NCBI RefSeq assembly: GCF_001953885.1 | Contig: NZ_MQUS01000020.1 | Location: forward strand, 62,001 to 126,000 | Origin: Streptomyces sp. IMTB 2501 | GTDB taxonomy: Bacteria; Actinomycetota; Actinomycetes; Streptomycetales; Streptomycetaceae | Length of the DNA stretch: 64,000 bases | Direction: 5' to 3' | Shown: positions 19,106 through 27,781 of the stretch, piece after piece | Layout: every line of letters starts with the position of its first letter | Position numbering within the stretch: position 1 is the stretch's first letter | The notes under the pieces: model-generated | The model's database searches: none | What the model saw: the letters and a program-made list of their open reading frames with translations, nothing else | Told to the model about the DNA's origin: nothing | Made by a program: the position numbers and the translations under genes

Positions 19106-20197
19106 ATGAGCGATGGTGCCGTGCTGCACGTGAAGGGGCGGGTCCTCGTCGGACCCGAGGACGTCCGCGACGAGCTGTGGGTGGTCGGTGGCCGGGTGTC
19201 CTACGACCGCCCCGCCGCGGCCCGGGACATCCGTACCGTCGAGGGCTGGGTGCTCCCCGGCCTGGTCGACGCCCACTGCCATGTGGGCCTCGACGCGCAC
19301 GGCCCGGTCGACGCCGACACCGCCGAGAAGCAGGCGCTCACCGACCGGGAGGCGGGCGCCCTGCTGCTGCGGGACGCGGGCTCGCCCTCCGACACCCGCT
19401 GGATCGACGACCGCACCGACCTCCCGAAGATCATCCGGGCCGGCCGGCACATCGCCCGCACCCGCCGCTACATCCGCAACTACGCCTGGGAGATCGAACC
19501 GGAGGACCTGGTCGCCTACGTCGCCCAGGAGGCCCGGCGCGGCGACGGCTGGGTCAAGCTGGTCGGCGACTGGATCGACCGCGACCTCGGCGACCTGTCC
19601 GCCTGCTGGCCGCGCGAGGCGGCCCGGGCGGCCATCGCGGAGGCGCACCGGCTCGGCGCCCGCGTCACGGCCCACTGTTTCGCCACCGACTCCCTGCGCG
19701 ACCTGGTCGAGGCCGGCATCGACTGCATCGAGCACGCCACGGGCCTGACCGACGAGCTGATCCCGCTCTTCGCCGAACGGGGCGTGGCGATCGTCCCCAC
19801 CCTCGTCAACATCGCCACCTTCCCGCAGCTCGCGGCCGGCGGCGAGTCCAAGTTCCCGCGCTGGTCGGCGCATATGCGCCGACTGCACGAGCGCCGCTAC
19901 GACACCGTGCGCGCCGCCTATGACGCCGGGATCCCGGTGTACGTCGGCACGGACGCCGGCGGTTCACTGGCCCATGGCCTGGTCGCGGGCGAGGTGGCGG
20001 AGCTGGTCACCGCCGGCATACCGCCCGTGGCCGCCCTGTCCGCGACGGCCTGGGGCGCCCGCGCCTGGCTCGGCCGCCCCGGTCTGGAGGAGGGCGCGCC
20101 GGCCGACCTGGTGGTGTACGAGGGCGACCCGCGGGCCGACGTACGGGTGCTGGCCGCGCCGCGCCGGGTGGTGCTCGACGGGCAAGTCGTGGAGTAG
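19106..20197 (+). CDS. Amidohydrolase family protein (imidazolonepropionase-like)
   Basis: 363-residue TIM-barrel metal-dependent hydrolase. Metal ligands are visible as the HxH pair in DAHCHVG, a candidate carboxylated Lys in GWVKLVGDW, His in VTAHCF, His in CIEHATG and Asp in VGTDAGG. The small N- and C-terminal beta domain is present (GWVLPGLVDAHCH; EGAPADLVVYEGDP). It follows the ABC importer by 23 bases, suggesting it hydrolyses the imported compound or its product. The exact substrate is unknown. Confidence 0.88.
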   Translation: MSDGAVLHVKGRVLVGPEDVRDELWVVGGRVSYDRPAAARDIRTVEGWVLPGLVDAHCHVGLDAHGPVDADTAEKQALTDREAGALLLRDAGSPSDTRWIDDRTDLPKIIRAGRHIARTRRYIRNYAWEIEPEDLVAYVAQEARRGDGWVKLVGDWIDRDLGDLSACWPREAARAAIAEAHRLGARVTAHCFATDSLRDLVEAGIDCIEHATGLTDELIPLFAERGVAIVPTLVNIATFPQLAAGGESKFPRWSAHMRRLHERRYDTVRAAYDAGIPVYVGTDAGGSLAHGLVAGEVAELVTAGIPPVAALSATAWGARAWLGRPGLEEGAPADLVVYEGDPRADVRVLAAPRRVVLDGQVVE

Positions 20198-20351
20198 CCG
20201 AGGCGTAAGGGAACGCATGTCCTTCACGATTCGAAGGGCTGTGCCGATTCTCCTCGATTGAGTGAAGTAACCGAGGATTGCTGACCGTTCACCCACGGGG
20301 TGTACAAGGTTGACGGGTCCCAAGCAAGTTTCCTTTGGGGGTCCCACCACC

Positions 20352-21227
20352 TTGAACAGCAACAACTTCCGCATGCCCGCACGCCGTCTCGCCACCGCCC
20401 TGACGGTCACCGCCCTGGCCGCCGGTCCCGCGGTCCTGGGCGCGGGCGCCGCGCACGCGACCGCCGACCACGGTCGCGCCTCCGCCGTCGTCCTGCGCAC
20501 CGGGCTCGACGTGTCCCTGCTCAACAAGACCGTCGACGTCCCACTCGCGGTCTCCCTCAACGAGGTCCAGGCACCGCAGAGCGCCGACAGGACCGCGCTG
20601 TCCGCCCGGCTCGACGGCGTGGCCGGCGGCAAGCCGTTCACGGTCCTCGGCGCGCATGTCGCCTCCGCGAAGGCCACGGTGACGTCACAGCGCGCCGAGG
20701 GCTCGGTCCGGCTCGTCGACGCCCGGCTGCATGTCCCCGGCCTGCCCCTGCTGTCCCTGATCGAGGTCGGCACGGTCACCGCCAGGGCGACCTGCGAGCC
20801 CGGCAGGGCACCGGCCGCCTCGGCGAACGTCCTCGGCGCGGTCACGGTCCTCGGCAAGCGCGTCACGCTCACCGCGGGCGGCCCGACCGAGGTGAAGGTG
20901 CCCGGCGTCGGCGAGGTCCGTCTCGACCTCGCCCAGCACGACACCACGACCCGCACGGCGGCCGCCACCGCCCTCGAACTCAAGGTCTCCGTCAACCCGT
21001 TGAAGCTCAACGTGGCCGACGTCGAAGGAACGGTCACCCTGGCCAAGGCGACCTGTGAGTCCCCGACGGCCCCGCCCGCCGACCCGAAGCCCCAGGGCAG
21101 CGCCTCGAAGTCCGGCCTCGCGGAAACGGGCAGCAGTTCCACGACCCCGTACATCGCGGGCGGCGCGCTGGCGCTGGTGCTGGTCGGCGGGGGAGCGGTG
21201 ACGGTGGCCCGCCGCCGCAGGAACTGA
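20352..21227 (+). CDS. Secreted cell-wall protein with LAETG sorting signal
   Basis: About 291 residues. A Sec signal peptide (MPARRLATALTVTALAAGPA, cleavage near AHA) is followed by an alanine-rich, repetitive-looking beta domain and a C-terminal class E sortase signal: LAETG, a hydrophobic segment and the basic tail RRRRN. It should be covalently anchored to peptidoglycan. Start chosen at TTG 20352, with a G-run about 10 bases upstream; TTG 20310 and ATG 20373 are alternatives. SCO1860-like by synteny. Convergent with cobC across a hairpin. Confidence 0.85.
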   Translation: MNSNNFRMPARRLATALTVTALAAGPAVLGAGAAHATADHGRASAVVLRTGLDVSLLNKTVDVPLAVSLNEVQAPQSADRTALSARLDGVAGGKPFTVLGAHVASAKATVTSQRAEGSVRLVDARLHVPGLPLLSLIEVGTVTARATCEPGRAPAASANVLGAVTVLGKRVTLTAGGPTEVKVPGVGEVRLDLAQHDTTTRTAAATALELKVSVNPLKLNVADVEGTVTLAKATCESPTAPPADPKPQGSASKSGLAETGSSSTTPYIAGGALALVLVGGGAVTVARRRRN

Positions 21228-21239
21228 CGCCGAGTTCCC

Positions 21240-21281
21240 GGCCGCTCCCTGCTCGACGGTCCCACCGTGCGGGGAGCGGCC
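21240..21281. terminator. Bidirectional hairpin terminator
   Basis: 10-bp stem GGCCGCTCCC / GGGAGCGGCC enclosing an inner ACGGT-CCC-ACCGT hairpin, located 12 bases after the LAETG gene and between it and the convergent cobC. It would end both transcripts. Confidence 0.75.
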
Positions 21282-21286
21282 CCACT

Positions 21287-21312
21287 TCTCAGCCGGCCGA
21301 GTCGGGACGGGG
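21287..21312. repeat. Dispersed GC-rich repeat, copy 1
   Basis: 26 bases matching 29954-29979 inside cobB with one mismatch (core AGCCG-CCGAGTCGGGACGGG). A shorter relative is at 59517-59533, at the end of the TetR gene. Here it lies in the intergenic space downstream of cobC. Confidence 0.75.
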
Positions 21313-21337
21313 AAGGGTGGGCGAGGCGGAGCCCCGG

Positions 21338-22402
21338 TTACGGCAGTGCGGCTGACAGTGCCTTCAGGAAGCCGTTCGCTGTTCCGCGGTCCCGTACAGC
21401 GACCCGCACCCACTCCTCCCCGAGCCCCGGAAACGTGTCCCCACGCCGCACCGCATAGCCAAGGTCACGCAACCGTCGCCGTACAGCAGCCGCCCCCGCC
21501 ATCCCGACCAGTACGAACGGGCCCTCCGCAGGCTGCACCACCCGTACTCCGCGTGAGGCGAACTCCGCCAGCCCCGCCACCAGATGGGCCCGGTCCGCCG
21601 CGATGCGATGCGCCGCGTGCCCCGCCTCAGCCAGCGCCCGCGACGTCACACAGGCCTCGGCCGCGGCCAGCGCGGGTGTCGACACCGGCCACAGCGGCTG
21701 CGCCCGCTCCAGTTCGGCGATGATCTCCGAAGAAGCCAGCACGTACCCGATCCGCAGCCCGGCCAGCCCCCAGGTCTTGGTCAGACTGCGCAGCACGACC
21801 AGACCCGGCACATCCGTCCGCCCGGCCAGCGCCTCCCGCTCACCCGGCACCGCGTCCATGAACGCCTCGTCGACCACCAGTACCCGTCCAGGACGGGCGA
21901 GTTGGGCGACCGCTCCCGCCGGATGCAGCACGGACGTGGGGTTCGTCGGATTCCCGATCACCACCAGATCGGCATCCTCCGGCACCGCCGCCGGATCCAG
22001 CCGGAACCCGTCCTCCTCCCGCAGCAGCACCCGGTCCACGCTGTGTCCCGCGTCCCGGAGCGCCGCCTCGGGCTCGGTGAACTGCGGATGCACGACAACC
22101 GGTCGCCGTACCTTCAACGCGCGGGCCAGCAGCACGAACGCCTCCGCCGCGCCCGCCGTCAGCAGCACCCGCTCCACCGGCAGCCCGTGCCGCGCCGCCA
22201 CCGCCGCCCGCGCGGCCCGCCCGTCCGGGTAGGCCGCGAGCGACGACAGCGAGCCGGCGATCTCCTCCCGGAGCCACACGGGAGGGGTGTCCGCGCGCAC
22301 GTTGACGGCGAGGTCGGTCAACGCGGCCCCGTCGTCGCGTACTTCGGCATCCCCGTGATGCCGCAGATCGAGCCCGGACCCACCGGTGTCGTCAGTGCGC
22401 AT
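21338..22402 (-). CDS. cobC: Threonine-phosphate decarboxylase/aminotransferase of cobalamin synthesis
   Basis: About 354-residue histidinol-phosphate aminotransferase-like PLP enzyme. In cobalamin synthesis this family supplies the aminopropanol phosphate linker (CobC, or CobD in Salmonella naming). The PLP lysine lies in LRSLTKTWGLAGLRIGY, and the Asn/Asp pocket in VIGNPTNPTSV. Start ATG 22402 overlaps the cbiX end by 11 bases; the longer frame to 22450 would read back through the histidine-rich cbiX tail. Last gene of the cobM-L-J-H-cbiX-cobC operon. Confidence 0.9.
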   Translation of the reverse strand: MRTDDTGGSGLDLRHHGDAEVRDDGAALTDLAVNVRADTPPVWLREEIAGSLSSLAAYPDGRAARAAVAARHGLPVERVLLTAGAAEAFVLLARALKVRRPVVVHPQFTEPEAALRDAGHSVDRVLLREEDGFRLDPAAVPEDADLVVIGNPTNPTSVLHPAGAVAQLARPGRVLVVDEAFMDAVPGEREALAGRTDVPGLVVLRSLTKTWGLAGLRIGYVLASSEIIAELERAQPLWPVSTPALAAAEACVTSRALAEAGHAAHRIAADRAHLVAGLAEFASRGVRVVQPAEGPFVLVGMAGAAAVRRRLRDLGYAVRRGDTFPGLGEEWVRVAVRDRGTANGFLKALSAALP

Positions 22403-23333
22403 GGCTGTGCGAGTGCCCCCCGTGATGGTGGTGCCCGTGGCCGTGCCCATGGTCGTGGTGGCCGTCGTCGTCCGGGTGGAAGTGCGGCTGCTGCGGCAGC
22501 CCCACCTTGTCCTCGAAGCCCGGCAGCGCGATCCGGTACACGCACGAGTCGCAGTTCATCCGCAGATCGCCCTTCACCGCCTCCTCGTACCTCTCCATCA
22601 CCAGGTCGAGCAGCTCCGGCTCGGGCCCGATGACGTCGGCCGACCGCACCTCGGCCTCCGGATGCGCGGCCGCCCAGCCCTCGGTCTGCTGCCGCACCCG
22701 CTCCGGCAGGATCCCGGTGAACAGGAAGTACGGGAGGACGACGATCCTGCGCGCCCCCAGCGCCGCGCACCGGTCGAGGCCGCTCGGCACGTCCGGTGCC
22801 GCCAGGGACACGAACGCCGTCTCCACCCCGGCGTACCCACGGCCCTCCCACAGCAGCCGCGCCGCCTTGTACACCTCGGCATTGGCATCGGGGTCCGTGG
22901 AACCGCGTCCCACCAGCAGCACGGTCACATCGGCCCGGTCCTCGGGCGTGCGGGCCGCAGCGCCGAGCGCCTCGTCCAGCCGCCGCTCCAGCACGCCCAG
23001 CAGCGCCGGGTGCGGGCCCAGCGGGCGGCCGTAGGTGTACGAGATGCCCGGGTGCCGTTCCTTCTCGCGGGCCAGCGCGGCCGGGATGTCACCCTTGGCG
23101 TGCCCGGCGGACACCAGCATCAGCGGGACCGCAGCGAACCGGCGTACACCCTGCTCGACCAGCTCGGTGACGGCGTCGCCCAGCGGCGGCGGGGACAGTT
23201 CGATGAAGCCGCCCGCGACGGGCAGCTCGGGGTGGCGGCGCCCGAGCTCCCGGACGAAGTCGCGGAACGCCTCGGCGCCGGCGTCGTCACGGGTGCCGTG
23301 TCCGGCGATGAGCAGGGCGGGCGGGGTGGTCAC
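22392..23333 (-). CDS. cbiX: Sirohydrochlorin chelatase-like protein with His-rich tail
   Basis: 313-residue CbiX/SirB-type chelatase with two related halves, as in long CbiX proteins; the first begins LLIAGHGTRD and the second TVLLVGRGSTDPDAN, carrying the metal-binding His of the first half. It would insert cobalt (or iron) into sirohydrochlorin. The last 28 residues are mostly His, Gly and Asp and could store or deliver metal. It overlaps cobH upstream (ATGA-type junction) and cobC downstream. Its presence beside a CobN chelatase is noted as a finding. Confidence 0.92.
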   Translation of the reverse strand: MTTPPALLIAGHGTRDDAGAEAFRDFVRELGRRHPELPVAGGFIELSPPPLGDAVTELVEQGVRRFAAVPLMLVSAGHAKGDIPAALAREKERHPGISYTYGRPLGPHPALLGVLERRLDEALGAAARTPEDRADVTVLLVGRGSTDPDANAEVYKAARLLWEGRGYAGVETAFVSLAAPDVPSGLDRCAALGARRIVVLPYFLFTGILPERVRQQTEGWAAAHPEAEVRSADVIGPEPELLDLVMERYEEAVKGDLRMNCDSCVYRIALPGFEDKVGLPQQPHFHPDDDGHHDHGHGHGHHHHGGHSHSHAH

Positions 23334-23917
23334 GAGGTCTCCTCAGGCGAAACGGGGTGGTACAGCAGGGCGTTGAGCGCGGCGGCGGCGACCGCCGAGC
23401 CGCCCTTCTCGGACACGTTGCTCACAGCGGGCAGCCCGCTCTCGCGCAACGCGGCCTTGGACTCGGCCGCGCCGACGAAGCCGACGGGCAGACCGATGAC
23501 GAGCGCGGGGGAGGCGTCCAGGGTGAGCAGCTCCTCCAGGGCGGTCGGCGCACAGCCGATCACCCAGAGGGCACCGGGCCCCACCTGCTCGTACGCGAGG
23601 CGGACGGCATGCGCCGAACGGGTCAGCCCAGGACCGGAGCTGGCGTCCCTCAGCCGGCAGACCGTCTCCCGCCGGGTGATCCCGGCGGCGACCATCTCCA
23701 CGTCCACGACGACCGGTGCCCCGGCGTGCAGCGCGGCATGCGCCGTCACCAGGTCACCCTCGTCGGTCACGAGGTCGGTCGCGTACTCCAGGTCGGCGGC
23801 GGAGTGGATGACCCGCTCCACCACCGCCCGGGTCAGCGGCGGGAGGTACGAGGTGTCCAGGCGGGCGCGCAGCCGCCGGAAGGACTCCTGCTCGATCGGG
23901 TGGACGACACGGTTCAC
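23330..23917 (-). CDS. cobH: Precorrin-8X methylmutase
   Basis: 195-residue enzyme that moves the C11 methyl to C12, giving hydrogenobyrinate. The catalytic His (CobH His43 equivalent) is His38 in RVIHSAADLEYA, and the conserved GLPVGFVGAAESK and SNVSEKGGSAVAAA segments are intact. GTG start at 23917 overlaps the cobJ stop as GTGA; the frame stays open upstream only by chance. Middle of the cobM operon. Confidence 0.95.
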   Translation of the reverse strand: MNRVVHPIEQESFRRLRARLDTSYLPPLTRAVVERVIHSAADLEYATDLVTDEGDLVTAHAALHAGAPVVVDVEMVAAGITRRETVCRLRDASSGPGLTRSAHAVRLAYEQVGPGALWVIGCAPTALEELLTLDASPALVIGLPVGFVGAAESKAALRESGLPAVSNVSEKGGSAVAAAALNALLYHPVSPEETS

Positions 23918-25605
23918 TTCGCCTCCTCCTGCGATGCCTGCCAGCGGTAGCCGCGCGGGGTCACCATGCGGCCCGCGATGATGCGGGTCGCGGTGTTGCC
24001 CACGGTCACGACCGTCATCATGTCGACCGTCGCCGGGTCGAGCACGGCCAGGGTCGTCACCCGGCTCGACTCGTCCGGCCGGGACGCGTTGCGCACGACA
24101 CCGACCGGTGTCGTCGGCTCCCGGTGCCCGGCGAGGATCGCGAGCGCCTTGGGCAGCTGCCAGTCGCGGCCCCGGGAGCGCGGGTTGTAGAAGGTGACGA
24201 CGAGGTCCGCCTCGGCCGCCGCCCGCACCCGTCGCTCGATGACCTCCCACGGCGTGTGCAGGTCGGACAGACTGATGGAGACGTGGTCGTGGCCCAGCGG
24301 CGCGCCCAGGATCGCCCCGGCGGCCAGCGCGGCCGTCACCCCGGGCACCCCGACCACGTCGATGTCGTCCGAGGCCTCGGCGAGCGCCGGCGAGGCCATG
24401 GCGTACACGCCCGCGTCCCCGCTGCCGATCAGCGCCACCGCCTGCCCCTCGCGGGCCTCCGCGACCGCCGTACGGGCCCGCTCCTCCTCGGCGCCGAGCC
24501 CTGATTCCAGCACCCGGGTGCCGGGCCTGAGCAGGTCGCGGATCTGGTCGACGTACTGGTCGAGCCCGACGAGCACGGAGGCCCGGCGCAGTTCGGCCGC
24601 CGCGCGCGGGGTGAGCAGGTCCCGGGCGCCGGGTCCGAGCCCCACCACCGCGAGCCGCCCGCGCCCGGGGCGTCGTACGACGGCACAGGTCGCCATGGCG
24701 GGCTGTGCCGTGGACTTCCGCTTGGGTACGAGCAGTTCGCCCCCGCGCACCAGGGCGGCCGCCTCCGCCACGGACGGCGTGCCGACGGCCGCGAGCGGGG
24801 CATCGGACGGGTTCGGGACCTCGACCGCTGCCAGCTCCTCGGCGGAGTACGTCACCAGCGGCACCCCGAGCCGTTCGGCGGCCGCCACGATGCCGGGCTC
24901 CTCGGACTTGACGTCCACGGTGGCGAGTTCGGCCACCGACCGCACCGAGAGTCCCGCCTCCCGCAGTGCCTCCTCGATCAGTCCGAGGACCTCAGCCTCC
25001 GGCGCGCCCCTGGACGCGCCGACCCCGACCACCAGCGACGGCGGCCGGAGCAGCACCTCGCGCTCGCCGGGTACGGCGTCCCGGTCGGTGAGCCGGACGG
25101 TGTACGCCCCCTGCGGCGAGGCCGGCAGCGGCGGCAGCGGCCACGCCACCTCCGCCTCCAGCGCGACCGGTTCGCCGTCCAGCAGAGCCCGGGAGACCAG
25201 GGCGACCGAGCCCTCGCAGGGCAGCCCGAGCGTGTCCAGGCCGGCCAGCCCGACGGAGTCCGTGGCGGTCGTCACCACCGGCTCGGCGCCCAGCAACTCG
25301 CCCACGGCCTCGGCGAGTTCATTGGCGCCGCCGCCATGCCCGCCGACCAGTGACACGGCGAACCGGCCGCCCTCGTCCACGCACACCACACCCGGGTCGG
25401 CCGTCTTGTCGCCGAGCAGCGGCGCGAGCAGCCGTACCGTCGCGCCCGTCGCCAGGAAGCACACCAGCTGCGCGCACTCGGCGAACGCGGCCCGCACCGC
25501 CTCCCCGACAGGACCCTCGTACACCCGCGTCCGGTCCGGCCAGGCCGCGGCCAGCCGGTCCCGTGCCGCCGCCCCCGCCGCGGTGGCGGAAATCAGGCCG
25601 ATCAC
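23914..25605 (-). CDS. cobJ: CbiG-CobJ fusion: cobalt-precorrin 5A hydrolase and precorrin-3B C17-methyltransferase
   Basis: 563-residue bifunctional protein. Residues about 1-190 resemble the CbiG N-terminal and middle domains (CFLATGATVRLLAPLL; SLVGGHGGGANELA), residues about 190-290 the CobE/CbiG C-terminal domain (VVGVGASRGAPEAEV), and residues about 315-560 the SAM-dependent methyltransferase CobJ/CbiH (VVGLGPGARDLLTPRA; LIGSGDAGVYAM; FYNPRSRGRDWQLPKAL). It should act at ring contraction and opening of the lactone. Couples to cobH and cobL by four-base overlaps. Confidence 0.93.
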   Translation of the reverse strand: MIGLISATAAGAAARDRLAAAWPDRTRVYEGPVGEAVRAAFAECAQLVCFLATGATVRLLAPLLGDKTADPGVVCVDEGGRFAVSLVGGHGGGANELAEAVGELLGAEPVVTTATDSVGLAGLDTLGLPCEGSVALVSRALLDGEPVALEAEVAWPLPPLPASPQGAYTVRLTDRDAVPGEREVLLRPPSLVVGVGASRGAPEAEVLGLIEEALREAGLSVRSVAELATVDVKSEEPGIVAAAERLGVPLVTYSAEELAAVEVPNPSDAPLAAVGTPSVAEAAALVRGGELLVPKRKSTAQPAMATCAVVRRPGRGRLAVVGLGPGARDLLTPRAAAELRRASVLVGLDQYVDQIRDLLRPGTRVLESGLGAEEERARTAVAEAREGQAVALIGSGDAGVYAMASPALAEASDDIDVVGVPGVTAALAAGAILGAPLGHDHVSISLSDLHTPWEVIERRVRAAAEADLVVTFYNPRSRGRDWQLPKALAILAGHREPTTPVGVVRNASRPDESSRVTTLAVLDPATVDMMTVVTVGNTATRIIAGRMVTPRGYRWQASQEEAK

Positions 25606-26831
25606 TCGGTAACTCCTTCACTAGACACCGGGGTTCTGACGCCCCAGAGCAGAAACACAGGATTGGTCGCCGCGAGCCGGGTCACATCCCCCGGCAGCGG
25701 CGCCAGCCGCGACGACTGCAGCAGCACCCCGTCGCAGGTGAACCCGGCGGCCGTGAGCGCCTCGCGGGCCGCCGGTACCCGGTCGAGGGCGGCCATGGCG
25801 ACGACCACGGTCCGCCGCGCCCGCCGGGCGCACGCGCCCACGACGGCGGGCAGCTCGCGCCCCCCGCCGCCGACGAACACGGCGTCGGGGTCGTCGGCGA
25901 GGCCGGCCAGCGCCTCGGGCGCCGAGCCGTGCACCGCCCGCACCTCGACCCCGTGGGCTTCGGCGTTGGCGCGGATCCGCTCGACCCCGTCAGCCGCCTT
26001 CTCGACGGCGACGACGGCCGCGCCGAGCCGCGCGCACTCCACCGCCACCGAGCCCGAGCCGGCGCCCACGTCCCACACCAGGTCGCCCAGCCGGGGACCG
26101 AGCCGGGCCAGCGCGAGCGCCCGTACCTCGAACTTGGTGATCATCGAGTCCCGGTGCGCGAACGCGCCCTCGTCCAGCGCCCAGCGCGTCGGCCGGTCCG
26201 GCACACCGGCGACGGTGCGCACCGCGCCGAGTGCCCCGGCCTCGTCCAGGCACAGCACCACGCTCACCGCCGTACCCCAGTCCCGGGCCGCCGCCCCGGC
26301 GGGCGTCACCCGCTCCACGCGCTCCCGCTCCGGATCGCCGAGCGCGCTCGCCACGACGAGGACACGCCCGTCGCCGAGCGCGGCTCCCAGCTCGGCGGGC
26401 CCGGCCCCCGGCCCCGTGAGCACGGCCACCTTGGGATGCGCCCGGCAGACGTTCACCGCCGTACGAAGGTCCCGCCCGTGCGCGCTCACCACCACCGCGT
26501 CGTCCCAGGGCAGCCCGAGCCGCGCGAACGCGGTGGCCACGGAGGACACCCCCGGCCGCACATCCAGCCGCTCGGCGCCGAACCGCTCGGCCAGTGCCCG
26601 CACGATCCCGAAGAACCCGGGATCCCCGGAGGCCAGCACCACGACCTTCTTGCCGAGGCACTCCGCGATCGAGTCCAGCGCGGGCGCCAGCGGCCCGAGC
26701 ACGACCCGCTCGGCGCCCTCGGGCAGCCGTACGGCGTCCAGGTGCCGGCGCCCGCCGACGACGAGGGCGGCCCCGGCGAGGAGACCCTCCGGGACCGGCG
26801 CGCCCGTGCCCGTGCCGACGACCGTGATCAA
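25602..26831 (-). CDS. cobL: Precorrin-6Y C5,15-methyltransferase (decarboxylating)
   Basis: 409-residue fusion of CbiE (N-terminal SAM methyltransferase, TVVGTGTGAPVP) and CbiT (C-terminal, VWDVGAGSGSVAVECARLGA, a Rossmann SAM site). It methylates C5 and C15 and removes the C12 acetate carboxyl. I place the start at TTG 26831, which overlaps the cobM stop as TTGA, matching the coupling used across this operon; the frame continues upstream to 27371 without sense. Confidence 0.92.
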   Translation of the reverse strand: MITVVGTGTGAPVPEGLLAGAALVVGGRRHLDAVRLPEGAERVVLGPLAPALDSIAECLGKKVVVLASGDPGFFGIVRALAERFGAERLDVRPGVSSVATAFARLGLPWDDAVVVSAHGRDLRTAVNVCRAHPKVAVLTGPGAGPAELGAALGDGRVLVVASALGDPERERVERVTPAGAAARDWGTAVSVVLCLDEAGALGAVRTVAGVPDRPTRWALDEGAFAHRDSMITKFEVRALALARLGPRLGDLVWDVGAGSGSVAVECARLGAAVVAVEKAADGVERIRANAEAHGVEVRAVHGSAPEALAGLADDPDAVFVGGGGRELPAVVGACARRARRTVVVAMAALDRVPAAREALTAAGFTCDGVLLQSSRLAPLPGDVTRLAATNPVFLLWGVRTPVSSEGVTE

Positions 26832-27646
26832 CTCTTCGCCCGCTGCTCGCGCAGGGCCCGCCGGGCCTCCGGGTCGGCCTTGCGGTACCCGTGGAAGTGA
26901 CCCGGGTGGTACAGGTGCGAGCGGGTGCCGTGCGCGTCCAGCGCCGGTCCGACCAGGAAGAGCGTGTGCTTCCAGAGCTTGTGCTCCTTGACCGTCTCCT
27001 CCAGCGTGCCGATCGTGCACTTGACGATCAGCTCCTCCGGCCAGGTCGCCTGATGGGCGATGACGACCGGGGTGTCCGTCGGATAGCCGCCCTCCAGCAG
27101 CTCGCGCACCAGCTGCCCGCTGCGCGCCGCCGACAGGAAGATCGCCATGGTGGTGCCGTGCCGGGCGAACTCGCGCACCTCCTCGCCGGGCGGCATCGGC
27201 GTCTTGCCGCCGCCCAGCCGGGTGAGCACGACGGACTGAGCGACCTCGGGGATGGTCAGCTCGCGCTGGGCGAGCGCGGCGACGGCGGAGAAGGACGAGA
27301 CGCCCGGTACGACCTCCGTGGTGATCCCGAGCTCCGCGCACCGGTCCAGCTGCTCCTGCGTGCCGCCCCACAGCGCCGGGTCGCCGGAGTGGATGCGGGC
27401 CACCTTCAGTCCCTCGGTCCGGGCACGCCGGTAGACGGCGACGACGTCCTCCAGGGACATGGCCGCCGAGTCCAGGATCTCCGCGTCCTCGTGCGCGTGC
27501 TTGAGGACCTCCGCCTGGACCAGGCTCGCCGCCCAGATCACCACGTCCGCCTCCGCGATCGCGCGCGCGGCGCGGAACGTCAGCAGATCGGCGGCGCCGG
27601 GGCCGGCACCGACGAACGTCACCTTGCCGGTGGGGGCATCGGCCAT
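26828..27646 (-). CDS. cobM: Precorrin-4 C11-methyltransferase
   Basis: 272-residue SAM-dependent tetrapyrrole methylase with the usual motifs TFVGAGPGAADLLTFRA, ARIHSGDPALWGGTQEQ, VPGVSSFSAVAA and the C-terminal LYHPGHFHGYRK. First gene of the cobM-L-J-H-cbiX-cobC operon. ATG 27646 has AGAGGA upstream; a longer frame to 27694 lacks a ribosome site. The 135-base gap to the divergent ZIP gene should hold the promoter; I see no second cobalamin riboswitch there. Confidence 0.94.
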   Translation of the reverse strand: MADAPTGKVTFVGAGPGAADLLTFRAARAIAEADVVIWAASLVQAEVLKHAHEDAEILDSAAMSLEDVVAVYRRARTEGLKVARIHSGDPALWGGTQEQLDRCAELGITTEVVPGVSSFSAVAALAQRELTIPEVAQSVVLTRLGGGKTPMPPGEEVREFARHGTTMAIFLSAARSGQLVRELLEGGYPTDTPVVIAHQATWPEELIVKCTIGTLEETVKEHKLWKHTLFLVGPALDAHGTRSHLYHPGHFHGYRKADPEARRALREQRAKS

Positions 27647-27781
27647 GGGAAAGGTCCTCTCGTGCGGAAACATCTGGAGACGTCGGAGACGCAAGTCGGA
27701 ATCGGTGAAATGTCAGGGTCTGGTGGAGTGTGGGCGGCGCCGGATGTGCGCGAAGGTGCCTCGATCGGATAGCAAGGGCCT

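Noticed and set aside
27647..27781. Possible second cobalamin riboswitch before cobM
   Set aside because: No CCGGTG-NGAATCC or CCGCCACTG-like core found on the minus strand.
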